In this document: positions 8,427-16,720 of the stretch, piece by piece
Numbering within the stretch: position 1 is the first letter of the stretch
How the letters are laid out: each line of letters starts with the position of its first letter
From: an uncultured Lachnospiraceae bacterium
GTDB lineage: Bacteria; Bacillota; Clostridia; Lachnospirales; Lachnospiraceae
Assembly: GCA_910584845.1 (NCBI GenBank)
Contig: CAJUDH010000001.1
Span: forward strand, 335,877 to 399,876
Reading direction: 5' to 3'
DNA length: 64,000 nt
Translations under genes and position numbers: made by a program
The notes under the pieces: generated by a model
What the model was told of the DNA's origin: nothing
What the model saw: only the letters and a program-made list of their open reading frames with translations
Databases searched by the model: none

Positions 8427-8610
8427 GGATTGCCGGTTCCTTTTTCGTTGTCCACCCTTCATGCCTCCACGCAACCCAAATCGTATCCACAGGCTGGCCG
8501 GTTAAGGAATTTTCTTGTAGCTGCCCGCTTCGAAACAGGCTTTATACCATTTGCCACATGTCTAAAAGGCTTTGTTTCACCCTTTTTTTCCATCCGCTTT
8601 TCATAATGGA

Positions 8611-8639
8611 TTGAAATATTGGGGATACTGGGTTATAAT
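8611..8639 (+). promoter_or_regulatory. Sigma-A type promoter for the DUF3881-like gene
   Basis: TTGAAA at 8611-8616, a 17-base spacer, then a perfect TATAAT at 8634-8639. It lies 63 bases before the ATG at 8703 and is one of the best-matching promoters in the window. Confidence 0.8.
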
Positions 8640-8702
8640 GTTCAAGCAACAGCCACACGGACTATAAGGCAATCAAATCTGGACAGTTGACGAGGAAATC
8701 AT

Positions 8703-9596
8703 ATGCATAAATTTTTGCGGAGTATAGGATTCGGTGCGTACCGACGAAAAAAAGAAATTGCCGGATTATTAAATGAGTTGGAAAAAACGGCTACAAAACG
8801 CCGGCGGATCCAAATTGAAACCGACAGCAACTTGTGCGAAATCCGGGCAGAAGTAGCTCCTGGCATGGGGCTAGCGCTCGTTGGGGAAACCGACGAACAC
8901 GGTGTGTTCCAAAGGGAATATTACTATCCTTATTTGCTTAGCAGCGACGTATCTTCTAATGTAACTTGTTCAATCCAACGCCATACGGAAAAAGAAACCT
9001 TTGCCGGCCTACTAGACGAAACCCGGGTTGGGATTTCATTGATTTTCTATTTGGATAACGGGTTTGAATATATGGAGAGGAAGCTTGACCACGTTTCCCG
9101 GAAAGTAACAGCGGTAAAGCTCACCGGCCTTTCTACAGAAGGAAAGGTCCTTTTGCCGCTGTATAAGACTACCAAACAAATTAAAAAGGCACAGGTAGCG
9201 GCAAAAGACCGGAACAATTTATTGGAAGCGGCCCGCAATGGCGACGAAGATGCCATAGAGACCTTAACAATCGAAGATATTGACATGTATTCCCAAATAT
9301 CCCGCCGGGTATTGAAAGAAGACATCTACTCTATTGTAGAATCCAGTTTTATGCCCAGTGGGATTGAATGCGACCAGTACTCTGTCATCGGGGAAATTGT
9401 CCAAATAGAGGAAAAATCCAACGGCCTCACCCACGAAACCGTCTATGACCTGACGCTAAACTGCAATGATATGATTTTTCATGTAGGTATTGCCCAGCGG
9501 GATCTGATGGGGGAACCAATGGTTGGCCGCCGGTTCAAAGGGCAGATCTGGATGCAAGGCGTCGCCGCCTTTGAAGAAGGCGGGGATAACGAATAA
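8703..9596 (+). CDS. DUF3881 family protein
   Basis: A 297-residue cytoplasmic protein that I recognise as the DUF3881 family seen in Lachnospiraceae, starting MHKFLRSIGFGAY. No catalytic motif, membrane segment or signal peptide is visible. An acidic linker (EAARNGDEDAIETLTIEDIDMYSQI) separates the N-terminal part from a C-terminal beta-rich domain (~205-290). The function is unknown. It has its own promoter, ribosome site (gaggaa) and a strong terminator, so it is transcribed alone. Confidence 0.8.
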   Translation: MHKFLRSIGFGAYRRKKEIAGLLNELEKTATKRRRIQIETDSNLCEIRAEVAPGMGLALVGETDEHGVFQREYYYPYLLSSDVSSNVTCSIQRHTEKETFAGLLDETRVGISLIFYLDNGFEYMERKLDHVSRKVTAVKLTGLSTEGKVLLPLYKTTKQIKKAQVAAKDRNNLLEAARNGDEDAIETLTIEDIDMYSQISRRVLKEDIYSIVESSFMPSGIECDQYSVIGEIVQIEEKSNGLTHETVYDLTLNCNDMIFHVGIAQRDLMGEPMVGRRFKGQIWMQGVAAFEEGGDNE

Positions 9597-9607
9597 CGCA
9601 AAGGCTT

Positions 9608-9653
9608 CCCTGCCTGCCATGGCATCTCTTTGGCAGGCAGGGATTTTGTTTTT
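9608..9653 (+). terminator. Rho-independent terminator of the DUF3881 gene
   Basis: A perfect 12-bp stem (ccctgcctgcca 9608-9619 pairing with 9631-9642) followed by a T-rich run to 9653, starting 12 bases after the stop. Confidence 0.92.
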
Positions 9654-9910
9654 GGCATAATCACTATGGACCGTTTCCCGGAGTAATGGCCTATAACTAG
9701 AAGTTCCCCCCTCTTTGCGGTTGACAAAGAAGGCAGAGGGCGAACCTTATATCTTGCGTTATAGGCGGGTAGCACAAAATGCACGTTTGGCTTGTTTTCG
9801 TTGTGGCGGTTTAACTATAACGCAAAAGCAGTTACCCTGCATTTAAATATTTAGTTGTACCCCATGTATGGTAAACCTACAAAAAAATTCAAAATAATAG
9901 AAATACGCTC
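9654..9910. other. Gene-free stretch with a spaced inverted repeat
   Basis: No gene seen. An 11-bp exact inverted repeat (ttgcgttatag at 9754-9764 and its complement at 9815-9825) brackets 50 bases. It could be the scar of a small insertion or a regulatory loop. The stretch lies directly upstream of the tRNA promoter. Confidence 0.4.
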
Positions 9911-9939
9911 TTGACTACAAAAGGTTTTGCGAATATAAT
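9911..9939 (+). promoter_or_regulatory. Promoter of tRNA-Arg
   Basis: TTGACT at 9911-9916, a 17-base spacer, TATAAT at 9934-9939, placed 37 bases before the tRNA. Confidence 0.85.
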
Positions 9940-9975
9940 AGGAAATGGTTTTGATTATACATCAACCACTTGTAC

Positions 9976-10049
9976 GTTTCCGTAGCTCAGATGGATAGAG
10001 CGACCGCCTCCTAAGCGGTAGGTCGGGTGTTCGAGTCACCTCGGGAACG
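9976..10049 (+). tRNA. tRNA-Arg (anticodon CCT)
   Basis: A 74-base cloverleaf. The acceptor stem gtttccg pairs with cgggaac (one G-U). The D arm is gctcagatggatagagc. The anticodon stem is accgc/gcggt with loop ctcctaa, giving anticodon CCT, which reads AGG. The T arm is gggtg-ttcgagt-cacct. CCA is not encoded. It is flanked by its own promoter and a terminator. Confidence 0.95.
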
Positions 10050-10059
10050 TTGGGGACAT

Positions 10060-10098
10060 AGCCGGAAGCCTCGATTTTATCGGGTTTTCGGCTTTTTT
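10060..10098 (+). terminator. Terminator after tRNA-Arg
   Basis: An imperfect stem (agccg...gcctcgat with atcggg...cggct) followed by a run of six T, 11 bases after the tRNA. Confidence 0.8.
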
Positions 10099-10133
10099 AA
10101 TTTCAGCATCAAAATTCAAATACGCTAATATTT

Positions 10134-10566
10134 ATGTCAGTTTTAGCTATGGGTATGGCCGCCTACTCGTCAGATTTAAAAAAGGGCACCATGCCTGAAA
10201 AAACCGTTGTCGAACAGGAAACCCATAGTGAAGAAACTGCAGAAACAAAAACGAATGGCGCAGAACCGTCAAAACCGGAACCTATGGAAACGCAAAAAGA
10301 TGGAGAAGATTCAAAAGCAGACGAGGAAAACATAGAGGCAGGCCCCATTACCAGGATTGTTGAAAAATATAAGGGCACCACAATCACAATCCGAGACCCT
10401 GGTAATGAAATGTTCTATTATTTTTCCACGGAAGGGGCCTATATAGTAGATGGGGGTACACATATTGCTGTGGGGCAACAAGGTAGAAATTAGTTCCCAG
10501 GGGCTTCTTAGCGATGAAATGCATCCGGATGAAGCAGTGAAAATTGTAGCAGTTACCGATAAATAA
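10134..10566 (+). pseudogene. Relic of an exported acidic-linker protein, frameshifted
   Basis: The open frame ends at 10493, but a second frame continues the same protein without overlap of sense: from ~10483 it reads VEISSQGLLSDEMHPDEAVKIV and ends at 10566. A small indel near 10475-10482 (ggggcaacaaggta) joins the halves. The N-terminus (MSVLAMGMAAY) looks like the last part of a signal or anchor segment and has no ribosome site, so the front is probably lost as well. The body is a Glu/Thr/Lys-rich linker and then a small domain (TRIVEKYKGTTITIRD...). No function is recognised. A sequencing error could explain the indel but not the missing start. Confidence 0.55.
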
Positions 10567-10696
10567 ATCCGCTGGCACAATAGAAATACCCATGAAATCC
10601 GGCCAGGGGAAACCCTTGAAAAATCCGGGTAAGCCAGGTACCGCTGCCAAAAATAAGAACCCTCCAAAAAAACCTTCCCTCTGTGGGCAAAATACC

Positions 10697-10725
10697 TTTA
10701 CAGAATTACTCCTATATAGTACAAT
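10697..10725 (+). promoter_or_regulatory. Promoter of the MarR gene
   Basis: TTTACA at 10697-10702, a 17-base spacer, TACAAT at 10720-10725, directly followed by an aagaggagg ribosome site. The leader is very short, so a MarR dimer bound here could repress its own gene. Confidence 0.65.
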
Positions 10726-10742
10726 ATTCCAAGAGGAGGATT

Positions 10743-11177
10743 ATGGAGAACATTCAAGCAGGTAATCGGATCTCGCAAATCAAAAGGATCAGCGATAGGA
10801 TATTTGAACGGATTTTATCAGAGCGGAATATTGACGCATTTAATGGGGCCCAGGGCCGCATCCTTTATGTCCTATGGCAGGAAGACGGTATTTCGTTAAA
10901 AGAAACCGCCAGCAGGACAGGCCTGGCCACTACCACCCTTACCAGCATGGTTGACCGGATGGAAGCTTCCGGTTTGGTTTCACGTACCCCAGACAGTAAT
11001 GACCACAGGAAAACTTTGCTTACTTTGACCGAAAAAGCAAAAGGGCTTCAAAAAGATTACGAAGCCGTATCCCGCCAAATGGCAAGTATTGTTTACGACG
11101 GTTTTTCCCCTGACGAAGTCCGCACGTGCGAAGCCTTGTTGTCCCGAATTTATAATAACCTAAAGCATCATAACTAA
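10743..11177 (+). CDS. MarR family transcriptional regulator
   Basis: A 144-residue winged-helix DNA-binding protein of the MarR family. The fold pattern is clear: dimer helices at both ends, HTH helices in ISLKETASRTGLATTTLTSMVDRMEASGLV (central), and the wing RTPDSNDHRKTLLTLT with the conserved Asp-Arg-type turn. The ATG at 10743 is chosen over an open extension to 10683 because an aggagg site precedes it. Such proteins repress efflux or stress genes and release DNA on binding phenols or on thiol oxidation; no cysteine sits in the HTH here. The next small gene follows by 34 bases and is the likely co-transcribed partner. Confidence 0.9.
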   Translation: MENIQAGNRISQIKRISDRIFERILSERNIDAFNGAQGRILYVLWQEDGISLKETASRTGLATTTLTSMVDRMEASGLVSRTPDSNDHRKTLLTLTEKAKGLQKDYEAVSRQMASIVYDGFSPDEVRTCEALLSRIYNNLKHHN

Positions 11178-11211
11178 TTTCTCCTCCAATAATACAGAAA
11201 GGACCAAAAAA

Positions 11212-11568
11212 ATGGATCAAAACGTAAAAGACTATGTAGCCCAAAAAGTAAAAGAATTGATGGATGCGCCTACTTGCTGTGCAGAGGCAAAAGCTGCCGC
11301 CCAAAACTGGCTGGACGCCCTTGGAACCGATCAAGAAGCCCAACAGGCTAAAAACCTGATTGCGGAGCTGGAAATGGACATCATGCCCGTTGACGGGCTG
11401 ATCGCCTTTGCCGACTCCGAAGCCGGAGCACAGGTTTTTGGCGCAGAGACAGCAAAAAATGTGGCCGCACACGGAAGGGAAATTAAAGCCGCAGGCGCAA
11501 AATATTGTGACTGCCCCGCGTGCAATGCCGTTGCTGCGATTTTGGAAAAGAAAGACGGGCTCCTATAG
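11212..11568 (+). CDS. Small conserved clostridial protein with Cys motifs
   Basis: A 118-residue soluble protein of a family common in Clostridia, often mislabelled as an Hsp90 molecular chaperone; it has none of the Hsp90 ATPase motifs. Two helical repeats are visible (PTCCAEAKAAAQNWLDALG..., then AKNVAAHGREIKAAGAKYCDCPACNA). The CC pair near residue 22 and the CDCPAC motif near residue 100 could bind metal or act as a thiol sensor. It lies in one unit with the MarR gene and ends at a strong terminator. The function is unknown; a redox or metal role is inference from the cysteines. Confidence 0.78.
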   Translation: MDQNVKDYVAQKVKELMDAPTCCAEAKAAAQNWLDALGTDQEAQQAKNLIAELEMDIMPVDGLIAFADSEAGAQVFGAETAKNVAAHGREIKAAGAKYCDCPACNAVAAILEKKDGLL

Positions 11569-11576
11569 CCTTTGCA

Positions 11577-11628
11577 AAACGGCGTTCAGGCACTCTTTTG
11601 AATAATGCGCCAGAACGCCGTTTGTTTT
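11577..11628. terminator. Bidirectional terminator between the MarR unit and the RpiR-like gene
   Basis: An 11-bp stem (aaacggcgttc at 11577-11587 with gaacgccgttt at 11613-11623), inner pairing in the loop, then a T run. A-rich sequence on the left also makes it usable for the converging minus-strand gene. Confidence 0.85.
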
Positions 11629-11635
11629 ATGTGGT

Positions 11636-11998
11636 TTAAATCTCCAAGCCCAAAAGCTTTTGAGATTTTTCCAGCGAAAGCATATTTTTGTAAGTTACCT
11701 TTTGCACAATAGCATCCCGGCTGTCTTCCCTTTGTATTTCCCGTTGATACCCGTTGTCGGCTTCCCTGCGCACCGCCAATTCGCAGAGCAGCGCCTTATG
11801 AAATTCTTTATATCCGTCAAACCCAATTTTTCTGCACAGGTGAATCACCGTAGATGGCGAAGTAAAAGAATGTTGCGCCAATTGTTTTATGCTGTAATCC
11901 ACTTCATGCTCCGGATTTTCCAGCAGAAATTTTAAGATGCCCTTCTCTGCGCCGCTGGCTTTCGGGCGGTACTCCTCCTTCCTAACGGACAAATACAT
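11636..11998 (-). CDS. RpiR/MurR-type HTH domain protein lacking the SIS domain
   Basis: A 120-residue protein matching only the N-terminal HTH of RpiR regulators (EKGILKFLLENPEHEVDYSIKQLA... SPSTVIHLCRKIGFDGYKEFH). Full members run ~280 residues and end in a sugar-phosphate-binding SIS domain. Here the frame stops just after the linker (SLEKSQKLLGLEI), and the shared terminator follows within ten bases. It is therefore either the remains of a truncated regulator or a stand-alone DNA-binding domain. A ggagg site lies 13 bases before the ATG, longer than ideal. Confidence 0.7.
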   Translation of the reverse strand: MYLSVRKEEYRPKASGAEKGILKFLLENPEHEVDYSIKQLAQHSFTSPSTVIHLCRKIGFDGYKEFHKALLCELAVRREADNGYQREIQREDSRDAIVQKVTYKNMLSLEKSQKLLGLEI

Positions 11999-12212
11999 TT
12001 TTCATTTCTTTCCTCCATGAAGTAATTTCATCATAACATCGTTTTATTCTTGTCCATGTTTTCGAAGTTTATGACTATACCGTTTCATATTTTGGTTAAT
12101 TTATACTATTTTCATGGATTATTATGATATTTTTTCGACAACTAAAGCAATAACCCTCTGATCTCTGCTAAAACCGAAACCGGCCCTATAGGAGCCCCTT
12201 GCCTTACCGGCA
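11999..12212. other. AT-rich gap upstream of the RpiR-like gene
   Basis: No gene seen. It should hold the minus-strand promoter of the RpiR-like gene; I found no convincing -35/-10 pair. Confidence 0.4.
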
Positions 12213-12252
12213 AAAACAGCCGCCAGGCGGATTTTTATATATCCGGCCTGGC
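12213..12252 (-). terminator. Terminator of the cyclase-sensor-kinase-regulator operon
   Basis: On the minus strand a gccaggc-gga type stem (12222-12231 with 12242-12252, one bulge) is followed by ggctgttttt. It lies 31 bases after the response regulator stop. Confidence 0.7.
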
Positions 12253-12283
12253 AGCCGCCCTTCTTCATCGGATATATACATCT

Positions 12284-13864
12284 TCAAGCCCCTGTTCCGC
12301 AAGATGCCTGATACTCTGATGGGGAAACCCCGGTATACCGTTTAAATGCAGCGCTGAAATATGCCGCATTGTCATACCCTACTTTCGATGAAATTTCGTA
12401 TATTTTTAAATTTGTGTGCGCCATCAGTTCTTTTGCCTGGTTCATCCGGATCCGGATCAGATAATCCGTAAAAGTACATCCGGTTTCGCTTCGGAATACA
12501 GTGCTAAAATAACTGGCGCTTAGGGAAACGGCCCCGGCCACTTCCTCAATGCAGAAGCCCGGCTCATGGTAATGCCCCTGGATATACCGCACGGCCTCAT
12601 CAATTACCTTCCCATATTTGCTTTTGTTTACTTTGATAAAATCACATATGGCAAACAGGCTTTTTCCCAGGTTGTCAATCACTGCATCCAGCGTACCGGA
12701 AGCGGTCACCTTTTTAAACTCCTCTATCGGGTCTTCAAATAATTCCCCAATGTCGATACCTGCCTCCCCCAAATCTTTAGCTAATCTTGTATACAAGCTT
12801 CCGACTTTTAATGTCATATACAAAAAACTTTCCCCGCCTTGTTGCTGCAAACTCACCTTTAACGCTTCCAGCTGCCTTTCCAGCCCTTTTTTGTCCTGCG
12901 CTTTCAAAGGCGTAAGAAAATCAATATCCAATGGGTTGCCCCGTATCCCCCTCTGTTCATATGCCTTGCTGTAGCTTTCCACTTCCTCATAAAATATGGT
13001 TGCGTTGGCCCCTTTAATAAACCGGTATTTCAACGCATGGATACATTGAGATAAGCTAAGGGGTGCCTGCCCCAACCCCCTCTGGACATTTCCGGACGCG
13101 ATAGCCACATCGTAGCCAGAGGCCTTTGCATCCAGAGGGAACTGCCTGCGTACCTGGCCCACTGCCTGTTTCCGCAAAGCGGCCACATCTTTTTTCGTCC
13201 CGCCATACAAAAACAAACGGCACCACACACTGGTTTTTTCCAGTATAAATAAGGAGCTGCCCTCAAATTGCTGAAGCAATTGAGAAAACTTTAATTCCAC
13301 CGAATATTGGGCGTCCTCTGAAAGATAATCCAGGTTTAAATTTTGAATCCCTACCTCCATAATGCAGCAGCATGCCTGGGGATCCAGGCGGAAATGGATA
13401 CACTGCGCTTCTAACGCCTCCAAGTCCAATGGCGGCTCCAAAAATTTCCGTAGCAGCCCAGTCCTTGCTGCCTGCTGGTTCTGGTAAAGCTTTTGGCAAG
13501 TTTCCCTGGCCGCTTTCAATGTCTTCATCATCTCCCCCATATCAATGGGCTTTAAAACATAGTCCCTGACGCCCAGATGCATAGCAGTACGTGCATACTC
13601 AAAATCATCATAACCACTGATTACCACCGGTACCAGGGACGGGTTCACCTCTTTGGCCAAACGGGTCAGCTCCAGCCCGTCAATGTAAGGCATCCGGATG
13701 TCCGTAATCAGCAAATCCGGCCGGACTTCCCGGATTAAGCGAAGCCCTTCCTCCCCGTCGCTGGCGGTGCCGCAAAGGGCCATCCCCAGTTCCGGCCAAT
13801 CAATCTGCCGGGAAAGCCCCTCCAGGATGATTTCATTGTCGTCACATAAAATTACCTTGAACAA
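12284..13864 (-). CDS. YesN-type response regulator with AraC DNA-binding domain
   Basis: A 526-residue response regulator. The receiver domain (1-~120) has the acidic pair DD at 8-9, phosphoryl Asp55 (LLITDIRMPY), Ser/Thr switch in VVISGYDD and Lys in VLKPID. A ~300-residue middle region of low conservation follows. The C-terminal ~100 residues form an AraC double HTH (EEVAGAVSLSASYFSTVFRSETG... and KIYEISSKVGYDNAAYFSAAFKRYTGVSPSEYQ). It overlaps the kinase gene upstream by 23 bases, so the two are a pair. In this locus it most likely activates the divergent amidohydrolase-ABC transporter operon. Confidence 0.92.
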   Translation of the reverse strand: MFKVILCDDNEIILEGLSRQIDWPELGMALCGTASDGEEGLRLIREVRPDLLITDIRMPYIDGLELTRLAKEVNPSLVPVVISGYDDFEYARTAMHLGVRDYVLKPIDMGEMMKTLKAARETCQKLYQNQQAARTGLLRKFLEPPLDLEALEAQCIHFRLDPQACCCIMEVGIQNLNLDYLSEDAQYSVELKFSQLLQQFEGSSLFILEKTSVWCRLFLYGGTKKDVAALRKQAVGQVRRQFPLDAKASGYDVAIASGNVQRGLGQAPLSLSQCIHALKYRFIKGANATIFYEEVESYSKAYEQRGIRGNPLDIDFLTPLKAQDKKGLERQLEALKVSLQQQGGESFLYMTLKVGSLYTRLAKDLGEAGIDIGELFEDPIEEFKKVTASGTLDAVIDNLGKSLFAICDFIKVNKSKYGKVIDEAVRYIQGHYHEPGFCIEEVAGAVSLSASYFSTVFRSETGCTFTDYLIRIRMNQAKELMAHTNLKIYEISSKVGYDNAAYFSAAFKRYTGVSPSEYQASCGTGA

Positions 13865-15662
13865 ATTCCTCTTCCCCTTTCACCTTCGGAATGCGGATAT
13901 AAACCCATGTCCCTTCCCCATAAACAGAACGGATGTGAACCCCGTAATCTTTCCCTAAAAGGATTTGGATCCGTTCGTTGACATTATAAAGCCCATAACC
14001 GTTTTTCCGGCCGTCCTCTTCCGCAGGATGGGAAAGCCGCTCCCGGATGTCCATAAGCTGCCCCGGCAAAAGCCCGATGCCACTGTCCCGTACTGACAAT
14101 ACCAGGCAGCGCCCTTCCTCATAGACCGACACTTGGATATGGACCCGCTCCCCCTTCCTGGGGCGGGCATGGCTAATACTGTTTTCCACCAAAGGCTGCA
14201 GCAAAAGCTTTAAAGTCCTATACTCATATACGGATTGGCTACAGCTAATTTCATAGCTGAATTTTTTGCTGTAGATAATATTTTGGATCAACAGGTAATT
14301 TGTCACATGCAAAATCTCATCCCCGATGGAAATAATCTCCCGCCCTTTGCTTAGGGCAATACGGAACAGGGAGGAAAGGGCCGTCAGCATTTGGTCTGCT
14401 TCCTTATTTTTCTCCATACGCAAAAGCCATGTGATCGAATCCAGGCAGTTATAAAGGAAATGGGGCTGGATCTGCGATTGCAGCGCTTTTAGTTCAGAAG
14501 AGCGCAGCTTCCTTTGCTCCTCATAGATGCGGTTCATTAAAAGCTGTGTTTGGGATAGCATCTGATTAAAGCTTTTCCCCAAATGCCCCAGCTCATCATT
14601 TCCCAGTTCCGGCGCCCGCACAGCCAAATCCCCAGCCTCCACCTTTTCCATCAGCCGGACTAGTTGACGGACCGGCCGGGAAATGGAATCACTGATAAAA
14701 GCGGCGGCAAACACAGCCAGAATGGTCACCAGCACCAGCACCCCTGCTACGGAATACGTAATGCCCCGGTTGGCCTGGGTAATCCTGTTTTTATTCACAA
14801 TGCCGGCAATTTTCCAATTTGTTTTCCCCAATTGCCGGCAAATGATCAAATATTCGTCATCGGGGACGATCGCGGAAGGCCGGTCCTGCGCCGTCTGCTG
14901 CCCTGGCCTCCATTCTTTCAATTTGTCCGCCAAAGTATTGCTGATGCCGTTTTCTTCTTCCCCGTCCGAAAAAATAACCTTCCCGTTTTCATCCAAAATA
15001 AAAATGACGCCATTGGTAATACCATAACGGATTTTACCGGCAATGACCTGTTCGTCAATATCCGCCACCACCACCCCGCTCTTCCGTCCGGAAGCCTTGT
15101 CCACCACCGGCAGGCCCAGGGAAATGAACCGGTCCGCCTGGGAGCTTTTCACAACAAAACTTCCGTTATGGGGAACAAACCAAAAAGGTCCCGAACCGCA
15201 CATGATATTTCCATACCAGGAAGTTGCCCGCTGATCCTCTACCTGAAAAGAATAGGAATTAGACTTGTACCGCCCCCCATTGGCCCCCAGCACATAGATG
15301 CCAAAGATTTCATCGTGGTAAGCCGAAATGGATGCCAGCTCCATACTCCCTTCCAGGTCGCTGGAATATTGCTCCGACAAAGAGCCAAACTGGCGCCGTA
15401 GGAATTTTTGCATGTTGATGTCTTCCGAAACCGTTGTACACATAGACCAGGCCGTGTCAAAAAGCTCGTCTATTTCGTCGCAAACCAAGTTAATCGTGTC
15501 CTCGGTAGACGTCCTTGCCTGTTCCATAAGCACCCGGGAATATTTCCAATAAATAAAAGCGCTAGTCCCCACAATGGGCATAACCGACAAGATCACATAA
15601 AATAGCAACAACTTTCTTTTAAAGCTCAATTTCCTTATCATATGGTTGGTAAACCGTAGCAT
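13842..15662 (-). CDS. YesM-type sensor histidine kinase (dCACHE/HAMP/His_kinase)
   Basis: A ~606-residue membrane sensor kinase. A first membrane helix (LLLFYVILSVMPIVGTSAFIYW) is followed by ~270 extracellular residues of CACHE type, a second helix (VAGVLVLVTILAVFAAAFI), a HAMP linker (SRPVRQLVRLMEKVEAGD), the His_kinase phospho-acceptor motif QIQPHFLYNCLDSI and the ATPase domain (QPLVENSISHA, SVRDSGIGL). The ATG at 15662 is chosen; an in-frame TTG at 15695 is less likely. It sits between a binding-protein gene and its response regulator, which suggests a three-component sensor where the lipoprotein reports ligand to the CACHE domain (inference). Confidence 0.92.
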   Translation of the reverse strand: MLRFTNHMIRKLSFKRKLLLFYVILSVMPIVGTSAFIYWKYSRVLMEQARTSTEDTINLVCDEIDELFDTAWSMCTTVSEDINMQKFLRRQFGSLSEQYSSDLEGSMELASISAYHDEIFGIYVLGANGGRYKSNSYSFQVEDQRATSWYGNIMCGSGPFWFVPHNGSFVVKSSQADRFISLGLPVVDKASGRKSGVVVADIDEQVIAGKIRYGITNGVIFILDENGKVIFSDGEEENGISNTLADKLKEWRPGQQTAQDRPSAIVPDDEYLIICRQLGKTNWKIAGIVNKNRITQANRGITYSVAGVLVLVTILAVFAAAFISDSISRPVRQLVRLMEKVEAGDLAVRAPELGNDELGHLGKSFNQMLSQTQLLMNRIYEEQRKLRSSELKALQSQIQPHFLYNCLDSITWLLRMEKNKEADQMLTALSSLFRIALSKGREIISIGDEILHVTNYLLIQNIIYSKKFSYEISCSQSVYEYRTLKLLLQPLVENSISHARPRKGERVHIQVSVYEEGRCLVLSVRDSGIGLLPGQLMDIRERLSHPAEEDGRKNGYGLYNVNERIQILLGKDYGVHIRSVYGEGTWVYIRIPKVKGEEEFVQGNFM

Positions 15663-15691
15663 TATACCGCCCTTCTCTATATTTACCCTTT

Positions 15692-16720
15692 TCAATAAGC
15701 AGAAGAAAAGCGTTCCAGCACGTTTTCCTTATTGATGATGCGATAAGGGATAACCACATTGGGAAACGGTGTGGCGTTTCGCTCCATCTGCCGGATCAGC
15801 GTTACCGCAATAGGCCCCCACCGGGGATTGCTCTCCACCGTACCCAGGTATTCGTCTGCAATGATTGCCTTACATACATCCTGTATCCCGTTAATGGAAA
15901 CGATGGAGAACTCGTCCGGATCCCGCCCGGCTGCTTTTATGGCATGAAGCGCACCCAGGCCGTCTTCGTCACTATGGGCAAACACGGCATTGATGGAAAC
16001 ACTGCCTTGGGACTTGATCAATACGTTTTCCATAGCCTTTTGCGCCGTAACCCGGTTAAAATTGCCATTTTCCGTATACACAACGTTTAAATTGGGGTAC
16101 TGGCTCAATTCTTTCCGAAATCCAAGGGAACGGGCTTTTGCCATCGGTGAATTGGCAAAGCCCCGGATTTCCACAATATTGCATGTCTTCCCTTGATAGG
16201 CCTCCGCCAGCATCCGGGCGCAAAGCTCCCCTTCTTTCACATAATCCGCAAAAATCAGCGAGGTATAATACTCCCGGGGCACCCCTTCGCCAGTCTGATG
16301 AATCAATATTACAGGCACTTGCGCTTCTTTGGCCGCCTTTAGGCATTCTAAAAGCGGCGCCAGCTCCTTGGGCGCAATTACCAGATAATCCGCCCCTTCT
16401 GCGATCAGCTGATAAATGTCATTGATCTGCCATTCTACCGTATATTCCTCCGGCTCATGGTAAAGCAATTCCAGGTCCACGGCCAAAGCCGCATCCCGGA
16501 AACTGTTTAGCTGGGCCGTACGCCAAGGGTTGTCTGTCTCCACCTGGGAAAACCCCATCCGGATAACATGGCCCTCCTGAAGCAACGGGTCCTGGGGGGG
16601 CACCGTTTGGGAAGAGAACCGCCCACAGGCGGCCAAAACAGCCAAAAGCAGGAGAACCGCCAGGGCGCCCTGCCCGAAAACCCGCCAATTCCTCTTCCCC
16701 CTATCCCCCACGGCTACCAT
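15692..16720 (-). CDS. Sugar-type solute-binding lipoprotein, probable sensor partner
   Basis: A 342-residue type-I periplasmic binding protein of the ribose/LacI fold, anchored as a lipoprotein (lipobox LAAC with Cys32). The ligand domain begins IRMGFSQVETDNPWRTAQLNSF and shows hinge-crossing patterns such as FAHSDEDGLGALHAIKAAG and GTVESNPRWGPIAV. It is not beside ATPase or permease genes on its own strand but directly upstream of the YesM/YesN pair, and a second binding protein serves the ABC transporter on the other strand. This placement argues for a sensing role. Its start overlaps the cyclase stop (atggtag). Confidence 0.88.
   Translation of the reverse strand: MVAVGDRGKRNWRVFGQGALAVLLLLAVLAACGRFSSQTVPPQDPLLQEGHVIRMGFSQVETDNPWRTAQLNSFRDAALAVDLELLYHEPEEYTVEWQINDIYQLIAEGADYLVIAPKELAPLLECLKAAKEAQVPVILIHQTGEGVPREYYTSLIFADYVKEGELCARMLAEAYQGKTCNIVEIRGFANSPMAKARSLGFRKELSQYPNLNVVYTENGNFNRVTAQKAMENVLIKSQGSVSINAVFAHSDEDGLGALHAIKAAGRDPDEFSIVSINGIQDVCKAIIADEYLGTVESNPRWGPIAVTLIRQMERNATPFPNVVIPYRIINKENVLERFSSAY

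Noticed and set aside
11212..11568. Hsp90 chaperone
   Set aside because: The name circulates for this family, but the protein is 118 residues and has none of the GHKL ATPase motifs.
14664..15401. 245-codon open frame antisense to the sensor kinase
   Set aside because: Antisense shadow of a clear kinase gene without family match.
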